Counted from the first letter of the stretch, positions 7,109 through 15,063 are shown. The stretch: 28,973 nucleotides of DNA from JBIOHJ01 sp044448905 (GCA_044448905.1 JBIOHJ010000025.1:1-28973); one strand, 5' to 3'. The notes: a model not told the origin generated them from the letters alone. A program made the numbers and translations.

Positions 7109-8399
7109 TTACCCAATTCAATCTCTCCGTTTGTGCAAACGGCCATGGCGCAGCGTTATTTTCCATTTTTGTAAACATTCCGTTCAACTCTGTCGGTGCA
7201 GTTCCCTGTTCCATTACCAAATATCTTCTCATATCAACAATTATAGATAATGGATCAATGTTAACGGGACAAGCTTCCACACATGCATTACAGGTCGTAC
7301 ATGCCCACAATTCTTCGGGAAGAATATAGTTGTTTAATAAAGTTTTACTGTCATCTTTAAATTCCCTGTTGTTATCAATGTTTTTTCCAACTTCTTCCAG
7401 GCGGTCACGCGTATCCATCATAATTTTTCGCGGAGATAAAAGTTTACCTGTGATGTTTGCAGGGCAAACCGATGTGCATCTTCCACATTCTGTGCAGGAA
7501 TATGCATCCATCAATTGCTTCCAAGTCAAATCAAAAATATCTTTTGCCCCAAACCGTTGGGGAGTATCTGATGAAGTTACAGTGGCAGTTGGATCCAGCA
7601 TAAGTTTTACTTCGGTTGTAACAGATTCTAAATTGGTGAGTGCACCTTTAGAATTCAGGTTACTGTAATAGGTATTCGGGAAAGCAAGAAATATGTGAAA
7701 ATGTTTTGAGTACGGAACATAATTCAGGAAAGCCAAGATGCCGATAATATGTGCCCACCAGCAGAAGCGTTCAATTAAAATCAAAGTGTGTTCTGAATGG
7801 CCTGCAAACAAATTTGCCCAGATGCTGCTCACAGGAAACAAACCTGCTGTGATGTAATGTTCATTTCCCATTCCCTGCAAAAGATAATCGCATGCATTCA
7901 TTGTTGTGAAAAAAATCATTAGCGCTATTTCTGTGATTAGAATAATGTTTGCATCTGAACGGGGCCATGAAGTCATTTCGCGCATCCAAAATCTTTTCAA
8001 TCGCAAAATATTTCTTCGAATAAGAAATACAACACAGCCAACTGTAACAAGCAAAGCGAGAATTTCGAAACTTCCAATCAGGAAATTATAAAATCTTCCC
8101 ATGAATGAAAAGATGCGGTGAGTTCCAAAAATTCCGTCAACAATAATTTCCAATACTTCAATGTTGATGATGATGAACCCTGCATAAATAAAAATATGCA
8201 TGATTCCGGCAACCGGTCGTGTTACCATTTTCGACTGACCAAGGGCTACGCGAGCCATGGTTTTCCATCGCTTAACCGGGTTATCGCTCCGGTCAACTGC
8301 TCTTCCTAAATTTATATTACGAATTATCCTGCGTACGTTTTTTGTGAAAAGCCACGTACCTGCACCGAGTAGTAGAATAAAAATAAGGCGACTAATCAC
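7098..8399 (-). CDS. Membrane 4Fe-4S dicluster protein with NarI-like cytochrome b region
   Basis: 433 residues with a GTG start at 8399; no in-frame ATG exists just upstream. Residues 1-240 hold about five or six membrane helices with spaced His residues (68, 201/204, 217, 233/235) suited to heme b, as in NarI/HdrE-type subunits. Residues 302-312 (CTECGRCTSVC) and 367-377 (CTTCNACVEAC) are two complete ferredoxin-type 4Fe-4S motifs of the HdrC kind. With the overlapping CCG-domain gene it forms a quinone-linked HdrDE-like unit: cytochrome b and ferredoxin on this chain, catalytic CCG subunit on the other. Such pairs are widespread in Bacteroidota and their substrate is not established. It starts 39 nt after the MlaD gene. 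Confidence 0.87.
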   Translation of the reverse strand: MISRLIFILLLGAGTWLFTKNVRRIIRNINLGRAVDRSDNPVKRWKTMARVALGQSKMVTRPVAGIMHIFIYAGFIIINIEVLEIIVDGIFGTHRIFSFMGRFYNFLIGSFEILALLVTVGCVVFLIRRNILRLKRFWMREMTSWPRSDANIILITEIALMIFFTTMNACDYLLQGMGNEHYITAGLFPVSSIWANLFAGHSEHTLILIERFCWWAHIIGILAFLNYVPYSKHFHIFLAFPNTYYSNLNSKGALTNLESVTTEVKLMLDPTATVTSSDTPQRFGAKDIFDLTWKQLMDAYSCTECGRCTSVCPANITGKLLSPRKIMMDTRDRLEEVGKNIDNNREFKDDSKTLLNNYILPEELWACTTCNACVEACPVNIDPLSIIVDMRRYLVMEQGTAPTELNGMFTKMENNAAPWPFAQTERLNWVNES

Positions 8400-8438
8400 A
8401 GATGGTAAAATGACGGAAACTAAAATTAATTTTTGAAA

Positions 8439-9386
8439 TCATTTCGGATTTTTTCCAAACATAGAAAAATGAACATACCGTTTCGGGTTTGTTTTCAAAT
8501 CAAGGAGCAATGTATCCAATGTTGCCATTGTTGAAGTTAAATTTGTGTACAGGCTGTCGTCATTTACCATTTTACCGAGAGAGCCGGTTCCTTTATTTAC
8601 TTTATCGAGAATCGTACTTAAATCAGCTGCTGATTTTGAAAGGTTGTTAATGGTTGTGGTAAGATCAGCTTTAGCGAGCGAATCGCTTACGCTGGAAAAA
8701 TTAGTAAGGATGTTTGAAATTTTTTCGTTGCTGTTTTTAAGATTGGATGAGATTGATTCAATGTTGTCAATTGTATGTTTTAATTTTCCGCCATCCGAAA
8801 TCATAGTATTTAATGCCGCAGTGGCTTGTTCAAGATTGGCGAGCACCCCTGTAAGATGACTGAAGCTACTTGAAATGTTTTTCCGAGTAGAAGCATCCAT
8901 TAAGATGTGAAAAGCCGTTGCAACGGAATCGAGCGACTCAATTAGTCTTTCGGCTTTATCTTTTACAGGGCCCAACTGCTGCTCGATACCGCTTTTTAAT
9001 TCCGAATTCAGTGTATCGCCATCTTCAACCTGCCGCTTGTCGTTTCCCAATTCAATTTGTATTGCCTTGCCACCGAAAAAATCAGAACTTACAATACGTG
9101 CAATTGAATTTTTAGGAATGAAAATATCAGGACGTACAGTTAACATAGCAATCATTTTACCTGAATTATCAGGAAGGAAGCGTATTTTCTTTACCTGGCC
9201 AATCCGGTATCCGTTAATGATTACGCGGTTGGATGCAACCAAACCGTCAATATTATCATAGATGGCATAAATTGTATTTGTATTAGTAAAAAGGTCAGTG
9301 CCCTTTAAAAAATTAATCCCCCAAATTAGTCCGGCTATAGCAGCAGTTACAATGGCGCCTACTTTAATTTCGTTTGAAAGTTTCAC
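8439..9386 (-). CDS. MlaD/MCE domain protein, phospholipid transport
   Basis: 315 residues with a GTG start at 9386 (no ATG in frame). Residues about 9-25 form a single N-terminal membrane anchor (AIVTAAIAGLIWGINFL). The MCE/MlaD domain follows (about 35-115) with DNIDGLVASNRVIINGYRIGQV and a VRPDIFIPKNS segment. Residues about 130-290 are long Ser/Asn/Leu helices expected to form a coiled coil or tunnel, as in other MCE proteins. By family it is the periplasmic lipid-binding subunit of an ABC system moving phospholipids between membranes. No mlaE or mlaF partner is in the window. It lies between the amidase (63 nt upstream) and the Fe-S pair, in one direction. Confidence 0.88.
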   Translation of the reverse strand: MKLSNEIKVGAIVTAAIAGLIWGINFLKGTDLFTNTNTIYAIYDNIDGLVASNRVIINGYRIGQVKKIRFLPDNSGKMIAMLTVRPDIFIPKNSIARIVSSDFFGGKAIQIELGNDKRQVEDGDTLNSELKSGIEQQLGPVKDKAERLIESLDSVATAFHILMDASTRKNISSSFSHLTGVLANLEQATAALNTMISDGGKLKHTIDNIESISSNLKNSNEKISNILTNFSSVSDSLAKADLTTTINNLSKSAADLSTILDKVNKGTGSLGKMVNDDSLYTNLTSTMATLDTLLLDLKTNPKRYVHFSMFGKNPK

Positions 9387-9449
9387 AAAGCGAGTGGTTT
9401 GGTTTTTAGTATTTGGCGGAGTATTTAATTTCTGAATTCGCGAATAAAT

Positions 9450-10751
9450 CTATTTTTTATTCATCAGCTCAGAAGCTTCTTTTAATGTTATTCTTTTATT
9501 ATTATGATATGCGGTAACAAATGCATCTTTAAATCCGCGGGTGCGCATTTCATTTTGTTTTTTTAGAGCATCATTCAACGCATGGAATGTCCCGGTTGTG
9601 AACCGGGTAACACCATCTCCCGAATTAATTTTTTTAACATTTTCTACTTTATCAAACAGTTCGGTGTTTTGTGAAGCAGCGGTTGGAACAGCACCTATCT
9701 GCACAGTGTAATAAACAGCCGATTCAATATTAGCCTTTTCTTTTGGTTCAACCGGTGCTTTTATAACAGGAGTTGAGTCACTATCGGTTTTTACAGTCTT
9801 GCCGGAATCAACAGGAGTTTTTTTTACTTCTGTTATTAAGGAATCTTTTTTTGTTTGGTGGTTAGTATTGTTTTTAACAGGCGGAGTCATTGTATCAATA
9901 GTTTGTTTTGGAGCCTGGTTGTCGGAATCATCATTTACCCATTCTCCTTCCAGGTCAATTTTATATTCTTTAAATGCTCTGAAAATTACAGTTGCAACAT
10001 CAGTTTGCCCTTTATCAGACGATAAATACTTTTCTTCGCTTTTACTGGTGAGAAAACCCGTCTCAACCAGGACACTTGGCATGGCGGTGCGGTACAAAAC
10101 CAAAAATCCCGCTTGTTTAACTCCACGGCTGCTGCGCCCGGCATATTCTGTAAATTCATTTTGAATTTTCGAAGCAAACGCAATACTTTGGTTCATGTAG
10201 GCATTCTGGAATAATGAGAAAATAATGTTGGCTTCGGGCGAATTGGGATCATAACCATCGTAACGTTTTTCATAATCTTTTTCATAAAGAACCGATTCAT
10301 TTTCCCGTCTCGCAACAGCGAGATTTTCTTCGGTTTTGTGCAGACCCATTACAAAAGTTTCGGGGCCGTATACTTCATCATTGCAGATTTCTTTTTTAGT
10401 TTTTTTATCACGCGTACATGCCGAGTTGCAATGAATGCAGATAAATAAATCGGCTTTGGCACGATTGGCAATTCCGGCACGTTCATGAAGCTCGATGAAC
10501 ACATCCGTTTTACGCGTGTAAACCACACGTACATCAGGCATATTTTTTTCAATCATGGCTCCCAGCCGGAGCGAGATGTCAAGGGCAATGTTCTTTTCTT
10601 TTGAATTCAAGCCTCCGCAACCATAGTCATGTCCGCCATGACCTGCATCAATCGCCACAGTCTTTATTGCAAAAATTTTAGATTGGGGCTGTGCGTACGC
10701 TAAGACTCCGGCAAATACACTAATCAAAAAGACAATACATTGGTGTTTCAC
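9450..10751 (-). CDS. N-acetylmuramoyl-L-alanine amidase with C-terminal SPOR-like region
   Basis: No in-frame ATG exists. I choose the GTG at 10749-10751 because it gives a clean signal peptide (KHQCIVFLISVFAGVLAYA) and 433 residues; a TTG at 10766 would add five residues. The Amidase_3 catalytic domain has all expected zinc and catalytic residues: His in IDAGHGGHD, Glu in SKEKNIAL, His in ICIHCN, and Glu in VLVETGFL. An insert between the CIHCN site and the later helices resembles other Bacteroidota AmiC-like enzymes. A Lys/Thr/Asp-rich linker leads to a tail (YYTVQIGAVPTAASQN onward) resembling a SPOR septal peptidoglycan-binding repeat. It cleaves the amide between MurNAc and the stem peptide in the periplasm. 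It is divergent from the LptD-like gene. Confidence 0.9.
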   Translation of the reverse strand: MKHQCIVFLISVFAGVLAYAQPQSKIFAIKTVAIDAGHGGHDYGCGGLNSKEKNIALDISLRLGAMIEKNMPDVRVVYTRKTDVFIELHERAGIANRAKADLFICIHCNSACTRDKKTKKEICNDEVYGPETFVMGLHKTEENLAVARRENESVLYEKDYEKRYDGYDPNSPEANIIFSLFQNAYMNQSIAFASKIQNEFTEYAGRSSRGVKQAGFLVLYRTAMPSVLVETGFLTSKSEEKYLSSDKGQTDVATVIFRAFKEYKIDLEGEWVNDDSDNQAPKQTIDTMTPPVKNNTNHQTKKDSLITEVKKTPVDSGKTVKTDSDSTPVIKAPVEPKEKANIESAVYYTVQIGAVPTAASQNTELFDKVENVKKINSGDGVTRFTTGTFHALNDALKKQNEMRTRGFKDAFVTAYHNNKRITLKEASELMNKK

Positions 10752-10839
10752 AGGAAATGCAATCAATACTTTATTGTTTTTATTTTCGTTTTATCCTTCA
10801 CGGCAAATCCGTAAAAAGGAATTCAACGTTAATTTTATT

Positions 10840-10847
10840 TAGTTTTG
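10840..10847 (+). promoter_or_regulatory. -7 promoter element for the LptD-like gene
   Basis: TAGTTTTG matches TAnnTTTG exactly, 28 nt before the ATG at 10876. No good -33 element is visible. Confidence 0.45.
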
Positions 10848-10852
10848 GCTGT

Positions 10853-10860
10853 CAAAATTA
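10853..10860 (-). promoter_or_regulatory. -7 promoter element for the amidase operon
   Basis: Minus-strand TAATTTTG fits TAnnTTTG. It predicts a leader of about 95 nt before the amidase start and lies 5 nt from the oppositely oriented element at 10840-10847. Confidence 0.4.
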
Positions 10861-10875
10861 CAGGATAAAGCGGAT

Positions 10876-13440
10876 ATGCGAAGTATCTTTTTTTCAAAAA
10901 TAAACAAAATATTAACCATACTTTTTACGTGCAGTGCCTGTATCTTTTCAATGCAATTTGCCAATGCCCAGACTACAGATTCGGCTTCGGTAACTTCTCC
11001 GGATACTTCTCTTATCAACGCTTCGGCTGATACGCTTTCATCAGATACAATTCATCAGGAGGCGGGTGATTTTAAGTCGAAAGTCGAATATACTTCCGAT
11101 GATTCGTTATTGTTTGATGTGGAACATGAAGTGGTTTACCTGTATGGCAATGCCATTGTGAAATATGAAGCCATGGTTTTGAAAGCAAATTATATTGAAG
11201 TGAACCTGACCAACAAAACTTTATTTTCGACTTTTACATTGGACAGCTCAAAGAGCAAGATTGGTATTCCGGATTTTGCACAAGGTGAAGATAAATTTAC
11301 TGCCGATGAAATCCGGTATAACTTCAACTCAAAAAAAGGAAAAATCAAGGGCGTTTATACACAGGTAGGCGAGGGTTATATTCATGGCGAAACAGTTAAA
11401 AAATTTGATGACTATGAGTACATCCGGAACGGGAAATACACTACCTGCGATTTACCGCATCCGCATTTTTCATTTGCAGCAAACAAATTAAAACTGGTTG
11501 GTAACAAAAAAATAATTACCGGTCCGGCTTATTTTATTATTGAAGATGTGCCAACTCCTATTGCTTTACCGTTCGGCTATTTTCCAAACCGGAGCAACCG
11601 GGCATCCGGAATAATTTTTCCAACATATGGCGAGTCGGCAAACCTGGGTTTCTTTTTAAAAAACGGTGGTTATTACTTTGGAATAAATGATTACGTTGAC
11701 CTTGCCCTCACGGGCGATGTTTATTCGAAGGGGAGCTGGGGTTTGCAGGGATACTCCCGTTATGCTTCACGTTATCACTTTGGCGGAAACTTATCGGTAA
11801 GCTATTCAGAAATTAAAACGAGCGAAAAAGAATTGCCCGATTATAACCTGGCGAAAGATTTTTTTGTGAAGTGGCAGCATACGCAGGATGCGAAAGCCAG
11901 GCCGAACAGCCTTTTTTCTGCAAATGTAAATGCCGGAAGCAGTACCTATTACCGGAATAATATTTCATCGGAGAGCAACTATCTTACCAATACATTTCAG
12001 TCGGCAATTACTTATTCAAAAACTTGGGCAGGAACTCCGTACAGTTTTTCGGCAGGCATGAGCCATAACCAGAATACGCAAACGCACGATATTACCATTA
12101 GCCTGCCGCAGGCAAATTTCAGTGTGAACAGGTTTAGCCCGTTTAAGAGAAAGGTATTGATAGGTACCGAAAAATGGTATGAGAAAATAGGAGTGAGTTA
12201 CCAGGCAAATCTTCAAAACCAAATTCAAACAGTTGATTCGTTATTGTTTTCCAGTAATTCAGTTGATAAATTCAGGAATGGAATACAACATAATATTCCA
12301 ATAAGCACCTCCGTAAAATTTTTAAAATTCTTTACGCTTACCCCGTCATTCAATTATATTGAAAAATGGTATATGAAGACTATAGAAAAAACATTCGACA
12401 ATACGGTGGAGGCTTTGGTTACTGATACCATTAATGGTTTTAAAGCTGCACGCGAATACAGCACATCGGCTTCACTTAACACGCGTATTTACGGATTGGT
12501 TCAGTTTAAGAATTCGAAAATAATGGCTGTACGCCATGTGCTGTCGCCAACGGTTTCGTTTACTTACCGGCCGGATTTTTCGGCACCATCGTGGAATTAT
12601 TACAAGACGGTACAACTTGATGCAACCGGGAAGGAGGGCAAGTATTCGATTTTTGAAAGTGGAATTTTCGGTGGGCCCGGGCAGGGAAAAACCGGTTTGC
12701 TCGCATTTAATCTCGACAATAATTTAGAGATGAAAGTAAAAAAAGCTACGGATTCAGCGGACGCAACAAAAAAAATTAAAATTTTTGAAAGCCTCAGTAT
12801 CGGAACTGCTTATAACGTGGCAGCCGATTCGATGCGCTGGTCAAACATCGGCATTAATGCGCGCACCACGTTATTCGAAAAATTAAATCTGAGTTTGAGC
12901 AGCAGCTTTGATCCGTATATAACAGATTCAATTGGCAACCGCTTTAACCGGTCGGAGTGGAAGGAAAATCACCGGGTAGCCCGGCATACAAGCACCAATT
13001 TTTCGGCAGGATTCAGTTTAAATAACATTGCGAAAAACCACAGCAGCAGCAAAGGGTCGGATGCCGATTTAAAGGATATTAATTTAAACCCCGATGAATA
13101 TGTTGACCTTGATATTCCGTTTAACCTGTATGTGAGCTATAGTTTATTTTATACACAGCAGGGAAGCATTAATTCGGAAACCACACAAACTTTAAATTTC
13201 AACGGTGATCTTTCATTAACACCAAAATGGAAAATTATTTTTTCATCTGGTTATGATTTTAAAATGAAAGACCTTTCGTACACTTCATTGGGCTTTTACC
13301 GCGATTTGCATTGCTGGGAAATGCGCCTGACATGGATACCGATGGGATTCCAGGAGAGTTTTAATTTCCAGATTAATGTTAAATCAGCCATCCTGCAGGA
13401 TTTGAAGCTGGTGAAGAAAAATGATATTTATGACAGGTAG
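10876..13440 (+). CDS. lptD: LptD-like LPS assembly outer membrane protein
   Basis: 854 residues. An N-terminal signal region ends near QFANAQ. A Ser/Thr/Asp-rich spacer leads to an OstA/LptA-type beta-jellyroll at about residues 70-190 (SLLFDVEHEVVYLYGNA, then YIEVNLTNKTLF, DEIRYNFNSKKGKIKG). Residues about 200 onward hold the barrel start typical of the family (PHPHFSFAANKLKLV, FIIEDVPTPIALPFGYFP) and many alternating strands to the end. By family it is the outer-membrane translocon that inserts LPS at the cell surface, working with the Lpt bridge. It fits the lpxD, lpxC and lpxA genes in the same window. Bacteroidota LptD is divergent from the E. coli protein, so the assignment rests on architecture. 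It is divergently transcribed from the amidase. Confidence 0.85.
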   Translation: MRSIFFSKINKILTILFTCSACIFSMQFANAQTTDSASVTSPDTSLINASADTLSSDTIHQEAGDFKSKVEYTSDDSLLFDVEHEVVYLYGNAIVKYEAMVLKANYIEVNLTNKTLFSTFTLDSSKSKIGIPDFAQGEDKFTADEIRYNFNSKKGKIKGVYTQVGEGYIHGETVKKFDDYEYIRNGKYTTCDLPHPHFSFAANKLKLVGNKKIITGPAYFIIEDVPTPIALPFGYFPNRSNRASGIIFPTYGESANLGFFLKNGGYYFGINDYVDLALTGDVYSKGSWGLQGYSRYASRYHFGGNLSVSYSEIKTSEKELPDYNLAKDFFVKWQHTQDAKARPNSLFSANVNAGSSTYYRNNISSESNYLTNTFQSAITYSKTWAGTPYSFSAGMSHNQNTQTHDITISLPQANFSVNRFSPFKRKVLIGTEKWYEKIGVSYQANLQNQIQTVDSLLFSSNSVDKFRNGIQHNIPISTSVKFLKFFTLTPSFNYIEKWYMKTIEKTFDNTVEALVTDTINGFKAAREYSTSASLNTRIYGLVQFKNSKIMAVRHVLSPTVSFTYRPDFSAPSWNYYKTVQLDATGKEGKYSIFESGIFGGPGQGKTGLLAFNLDNNLEMKVKKATDSADATKKIKIFESLSIGTAYNVAADSMRWSNIGINARTTLFEKLNLSLSSSFDPYITDSIGNRFNRSEWKENHRVARHTSTNFSAGFSLNNIAKNHSSSKGSDADLKDINLNPDEYVDLDIPFNLYVSYSLFYTQQGSINSETTQTLNFNGDLSLTPKWKIIFSSGYDFKMKDLSYTSLGFYRDLHCWEMRLTWIPMGFQESFNFQINVKSAILQDLKLVKKNDIYDR

Positions 13441-13447
13441 GTTGTAT

Positions 13448-13795
13448 TCAATTTTCAAAAGTGTTTGCCTGATTTGATTTAACAGCAGTTTTATTTTCTT
13501 TAACAGACGGGGTATTTGATTTAACACTTTCGGCATTTTTTTTAGCCATCGGCCTGTTTGACTTAATAGTCGCCTCATTTTCTTTAATGACCGGGGTGTT
13601 CGATTTAACGGTTGCCTCATTTTATTTAATAGTCGGAGAATTTGACTTAACAGTCACCGCATTTTCTTTAATATTTGGAGCGTTTGATTTAACAGACGGA
13701 GCGTTTTCTTTAACGATTGGCGTGCCTGATTTAATGGTTGCGGCATTTTCTTTAATGGCTGAAAAAACAAAGTTGTTGATTTTCAATACCGCCAT
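13448..13795 (-). pseudogene. Heptad-repeat small protein ORF with one internal stop codon
   Basis: From the ATG at 13795 the minus strand reads 13 non-repeat residues (MAVLKINNFVFSA), then fourteen 7-residue units alternating between IKENxxT-like and VKSNxPx-like forms, then TFEN and a stop: 115 codons in one frame. One stop (TAA at 13622-13624) sits where the sister units have GAA (Glu), so a single base change explains it. As it stands only 57 residues would be made. I do not recognise the family. Lys, Asn, Glu and Ser dominate; Pro in every second unit argues against one long coiled coil. The opposite strand is also open across most of the repeat, and both frames share wobble positions, so synonymous variation alone cannot prove which strand codes. 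The start before the repeat and the stop just after it favour the minus strand. Confidence 0.55.
13463..13756. repeat. 21-bp tandem repeat, 14 copies in an alternating 42-bp pattern
   Basis: Fourteen contiguous 21-bp units with no indels, alternating two versions. On the plus strand one contains TTTGATTTAAC and the other TTTTCTTTAA. Units are diverged (several differences each), so this is an old array rather than a fresh slippage product. Confidence 0.9.
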
Positions 13796-13842
13796 TTAAA
13801 AACGTAACCTTTTTTAAAAAAGACACTACACCTGTTTCATCG

Positions 13843-13871
13843 GCTTGATTAACAGCTTTGTTTAATCAAGC
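13843..13871. repeat. Perfect 10-bp inverted repeat between the repeat ORF and the next gene
   Basis: GCTTGATTAA (13843-13852) and TTAATCAAGC (13862-13871) are perfect complements around a 9-bp centre CAGCTTTGT. The centre carries CAGCTTTG, one base off a plus-strand -7 element for the gene at 13918. The right arm borders a minus-strand -7 match (13871-13878). An overlapping second stem, CTTTG (13856-13860) with CAAAG (13871-13875), could not form at the same time. This looks like an operator or attenuator; function is inference. Confidence 0.6.
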
Positions 13872-13878
13872 AAAGTTA
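13871..13878 (-). promoter_or_regulatory. Possible -7 element for the heptad-repeat ORF
   Basis: Minus-strand TAACTTTG fits TAnnTTTG and would give a leader of about 70 nt before the ATG at 13795. Confidence 0.35.
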
Positions 13879-13917
13879 AACAAAATAAATTAAATAAATC
13901 TAAAAAAAACAATTATT

Positions 13918-14859
13918 ATGAAAAAACATTTAAAAGAAAAAGTTGACGCTATGACAGCGTTTAAAAATTTTTGCGACCAGAATCAAATAGTTTGGTCGGC
14001 AGTGGTTGCATTTGCAACGGCAATAGCCGCATTGGGTGTAAAAATTCAAAGTATTTTTACTACCGAATCGCAACAGGAAGAAAATAACAAAGGTGTTACC
14101 CGTACAAAAGGGCAAAAGAAAACCGATATGGCAAATGAAGCGGTAGCGGTGGCCGAGGGATTGCAGGCATTTGCCATTGACTCGGGCAACGAACAGCTTT
14201 ATGACAGCATGGGTATTGCCTTTACCACCATTATGAAGGCAAAAGACCCAGGTGCCATCAGCAAATGCCAATTGGTTTTTGATACCGCATCGGGTATTCC
14301 CATTATTGATTTGCAGCCGTATGGAATATCGGCTACAGTACTCAATACATTGGATACTGCCATTGAAGACTTTACGGCTGCTTCGCCTACTACACGAAAT
14401 GTAGAAACACATAAAACGGTATTGACAAATAATTTAACCAAGCTTGTGAGCGAGGGAAATACCATTATGCGAAAGCAACTGCTTAAGATAGGAAGACAGT
14501 TTAAAATTACCAACCCCGATTTTTACGAAGGGCTGGTGGCTAATGCCAAGGTTATAACGAACAGTGTACACGCTAAAATACGCATAATGGCTGTAACGGG
14601 CGACCCGGCTTTCGCTGTGGAAGGAGCAACGGTAACTATTTCGGGAACCGACCTGAAGGGAGTAACGGATGCAAAGGGAAAGTGCACCATTACAAAAGTT
14701 CCGGCAGGCGAACGCGTTGTTACAGTTGTAAAAGATACTATGAGGACGCAGTTAACTGTAAATTTCCAGCGAGGACATTCTATTACCCGTACTGTTGAAT
14801 TGAAGACTGTGTTTGATGTGCCGGAAGTTACGGCTGCAAAGAAGGAAAAAGTGAAGTAA
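13918..14859 (+). CDS. Bacteroidota protein of unknown function with C-terminal CarboxypepD_reg-like domain
   Basis: 313 residues with ATG at 13918. The A-rich bases before it are usual for this phylum and there is no Shine-Dalgarno site. No signal peptide is seen: the N-terminus is basic (MKKHLKEKVDAM), with a moderately hydrophobic helix at about 24-45. Residues about 50-215 are helical and resemble a group of hypothetical Bacteroidota proteins whose sequences contain blocks like KKTDMANEAVAVAEGLQAFA and a later LLKIGRQFKITNPDFYE. Residues about 220-300 have the small beta fold of carboxypeptidase regulatory domains (GATVTISGTDLKGVTDAKG, then TKVPAGERVVTVVK). The tail is Lys-rich. Function unknown. 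It stands alone, with a strong terminator 43 nt after its stop and the repeat ORF divergent on its left. Confidence 0.8.
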   Translation: MKKHLKEKVDAMTAFKNFCDQNQIVWSAVVAFATAIAALGVKIQSIFTTESQQEENNKGVTRTKGQKKTDMANEAVAVAEGLQAFAIDSGNEQLYDSMGIAFTTIMKAKDPGAISKCQLVFDTASGIPIIDLQPYGISATVLNTLDTAIEDFTAASPTTRNVETHKTVLTNNLTKLVSEGNTIMRKQLLKIGRQFKITNPDFYEGLVANAKVITNSVHAKIRIMAVTGDPAFAVEGATVTISGTDLKGVTDAKGKCTITKVPAGERVVTVVKDTMRTQLTVNFQRGHSITRTVELKTVFDVPEVTAAKKEKVK

Positions 14860-14901
14860 ACATAACGAAGATTAAAAAAATCCATCTGATGATGAAGGAT
14901 G

Positions 14902-14931
14902 AAGCCCCGCAACATGCGGGGCTTTTTTTTT
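14902..14931 (+). terminator. Strong intrinsic terminator
   Basis: AAGCCCCGCA (14902-14911) pairs with TGCGGGGCTT (14915-14924) around a 3-nt loop and runs into a T-tract. It ends the gene at 13918-14859. Confidence 0.9.
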
Positions 14932-15060
14932 CCACTTTTGTCTTGACACAAAAGTGGAGCAAAAAGTTAAGACAAAAATATGCTTCAGCCCACGGGCAAC
15001 TGCATGCCCGCATTTTTGTCGGGCTTGCCCACGGAGTTCTTAAGGAACTTTTTGGAAGAA
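14932..15060. repeat. Structured intergenic repeat, probably a dispersed Bacteroidota repeat
   Basis: The segment starts with a perfect 10-bp hairpin (CCACTTTTGT 14932-14941, ACAAAAGTGG 14948-14957) just after the terminator. It then has short inverted pieces (GCCCG/CGGGC, TTGCCCACGG against CCCACGGGCAA, and AGTTC/GAACT around TTAAG). From memory, CTTTTGTCTTGACACAAAAG-like segments recur between genes in many Bacteroidota. I cannot confirm copy number. Short ORFs across it are not credible genes. Confidence 0.5.
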
Positions 15061-15063
15061 ACC

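Noticed and set aside
13384..13620. 78-codon minus-strand ORF crossing the end of the LptD-like gene
   Set aside because: It is out of phase with the heptad pattern, starts inside the repeat, and runs into a coding region on the other strand.
13463..13756. CRISPR-like array
   Set aside because: Units are contiguous 21-bp repeats with no unique spacers and no cas genes nearby.
13587..13799. Plus-strand hydrophobic FDLTV/FSLI repeat ORF
   Set aside because: It begins inside the repeat array at the only available ATG, leaving five or six upstream units untranslated, whereas the minus frame starts before the array and stops just after it. Not fully excluded because both frames share wobble positions.
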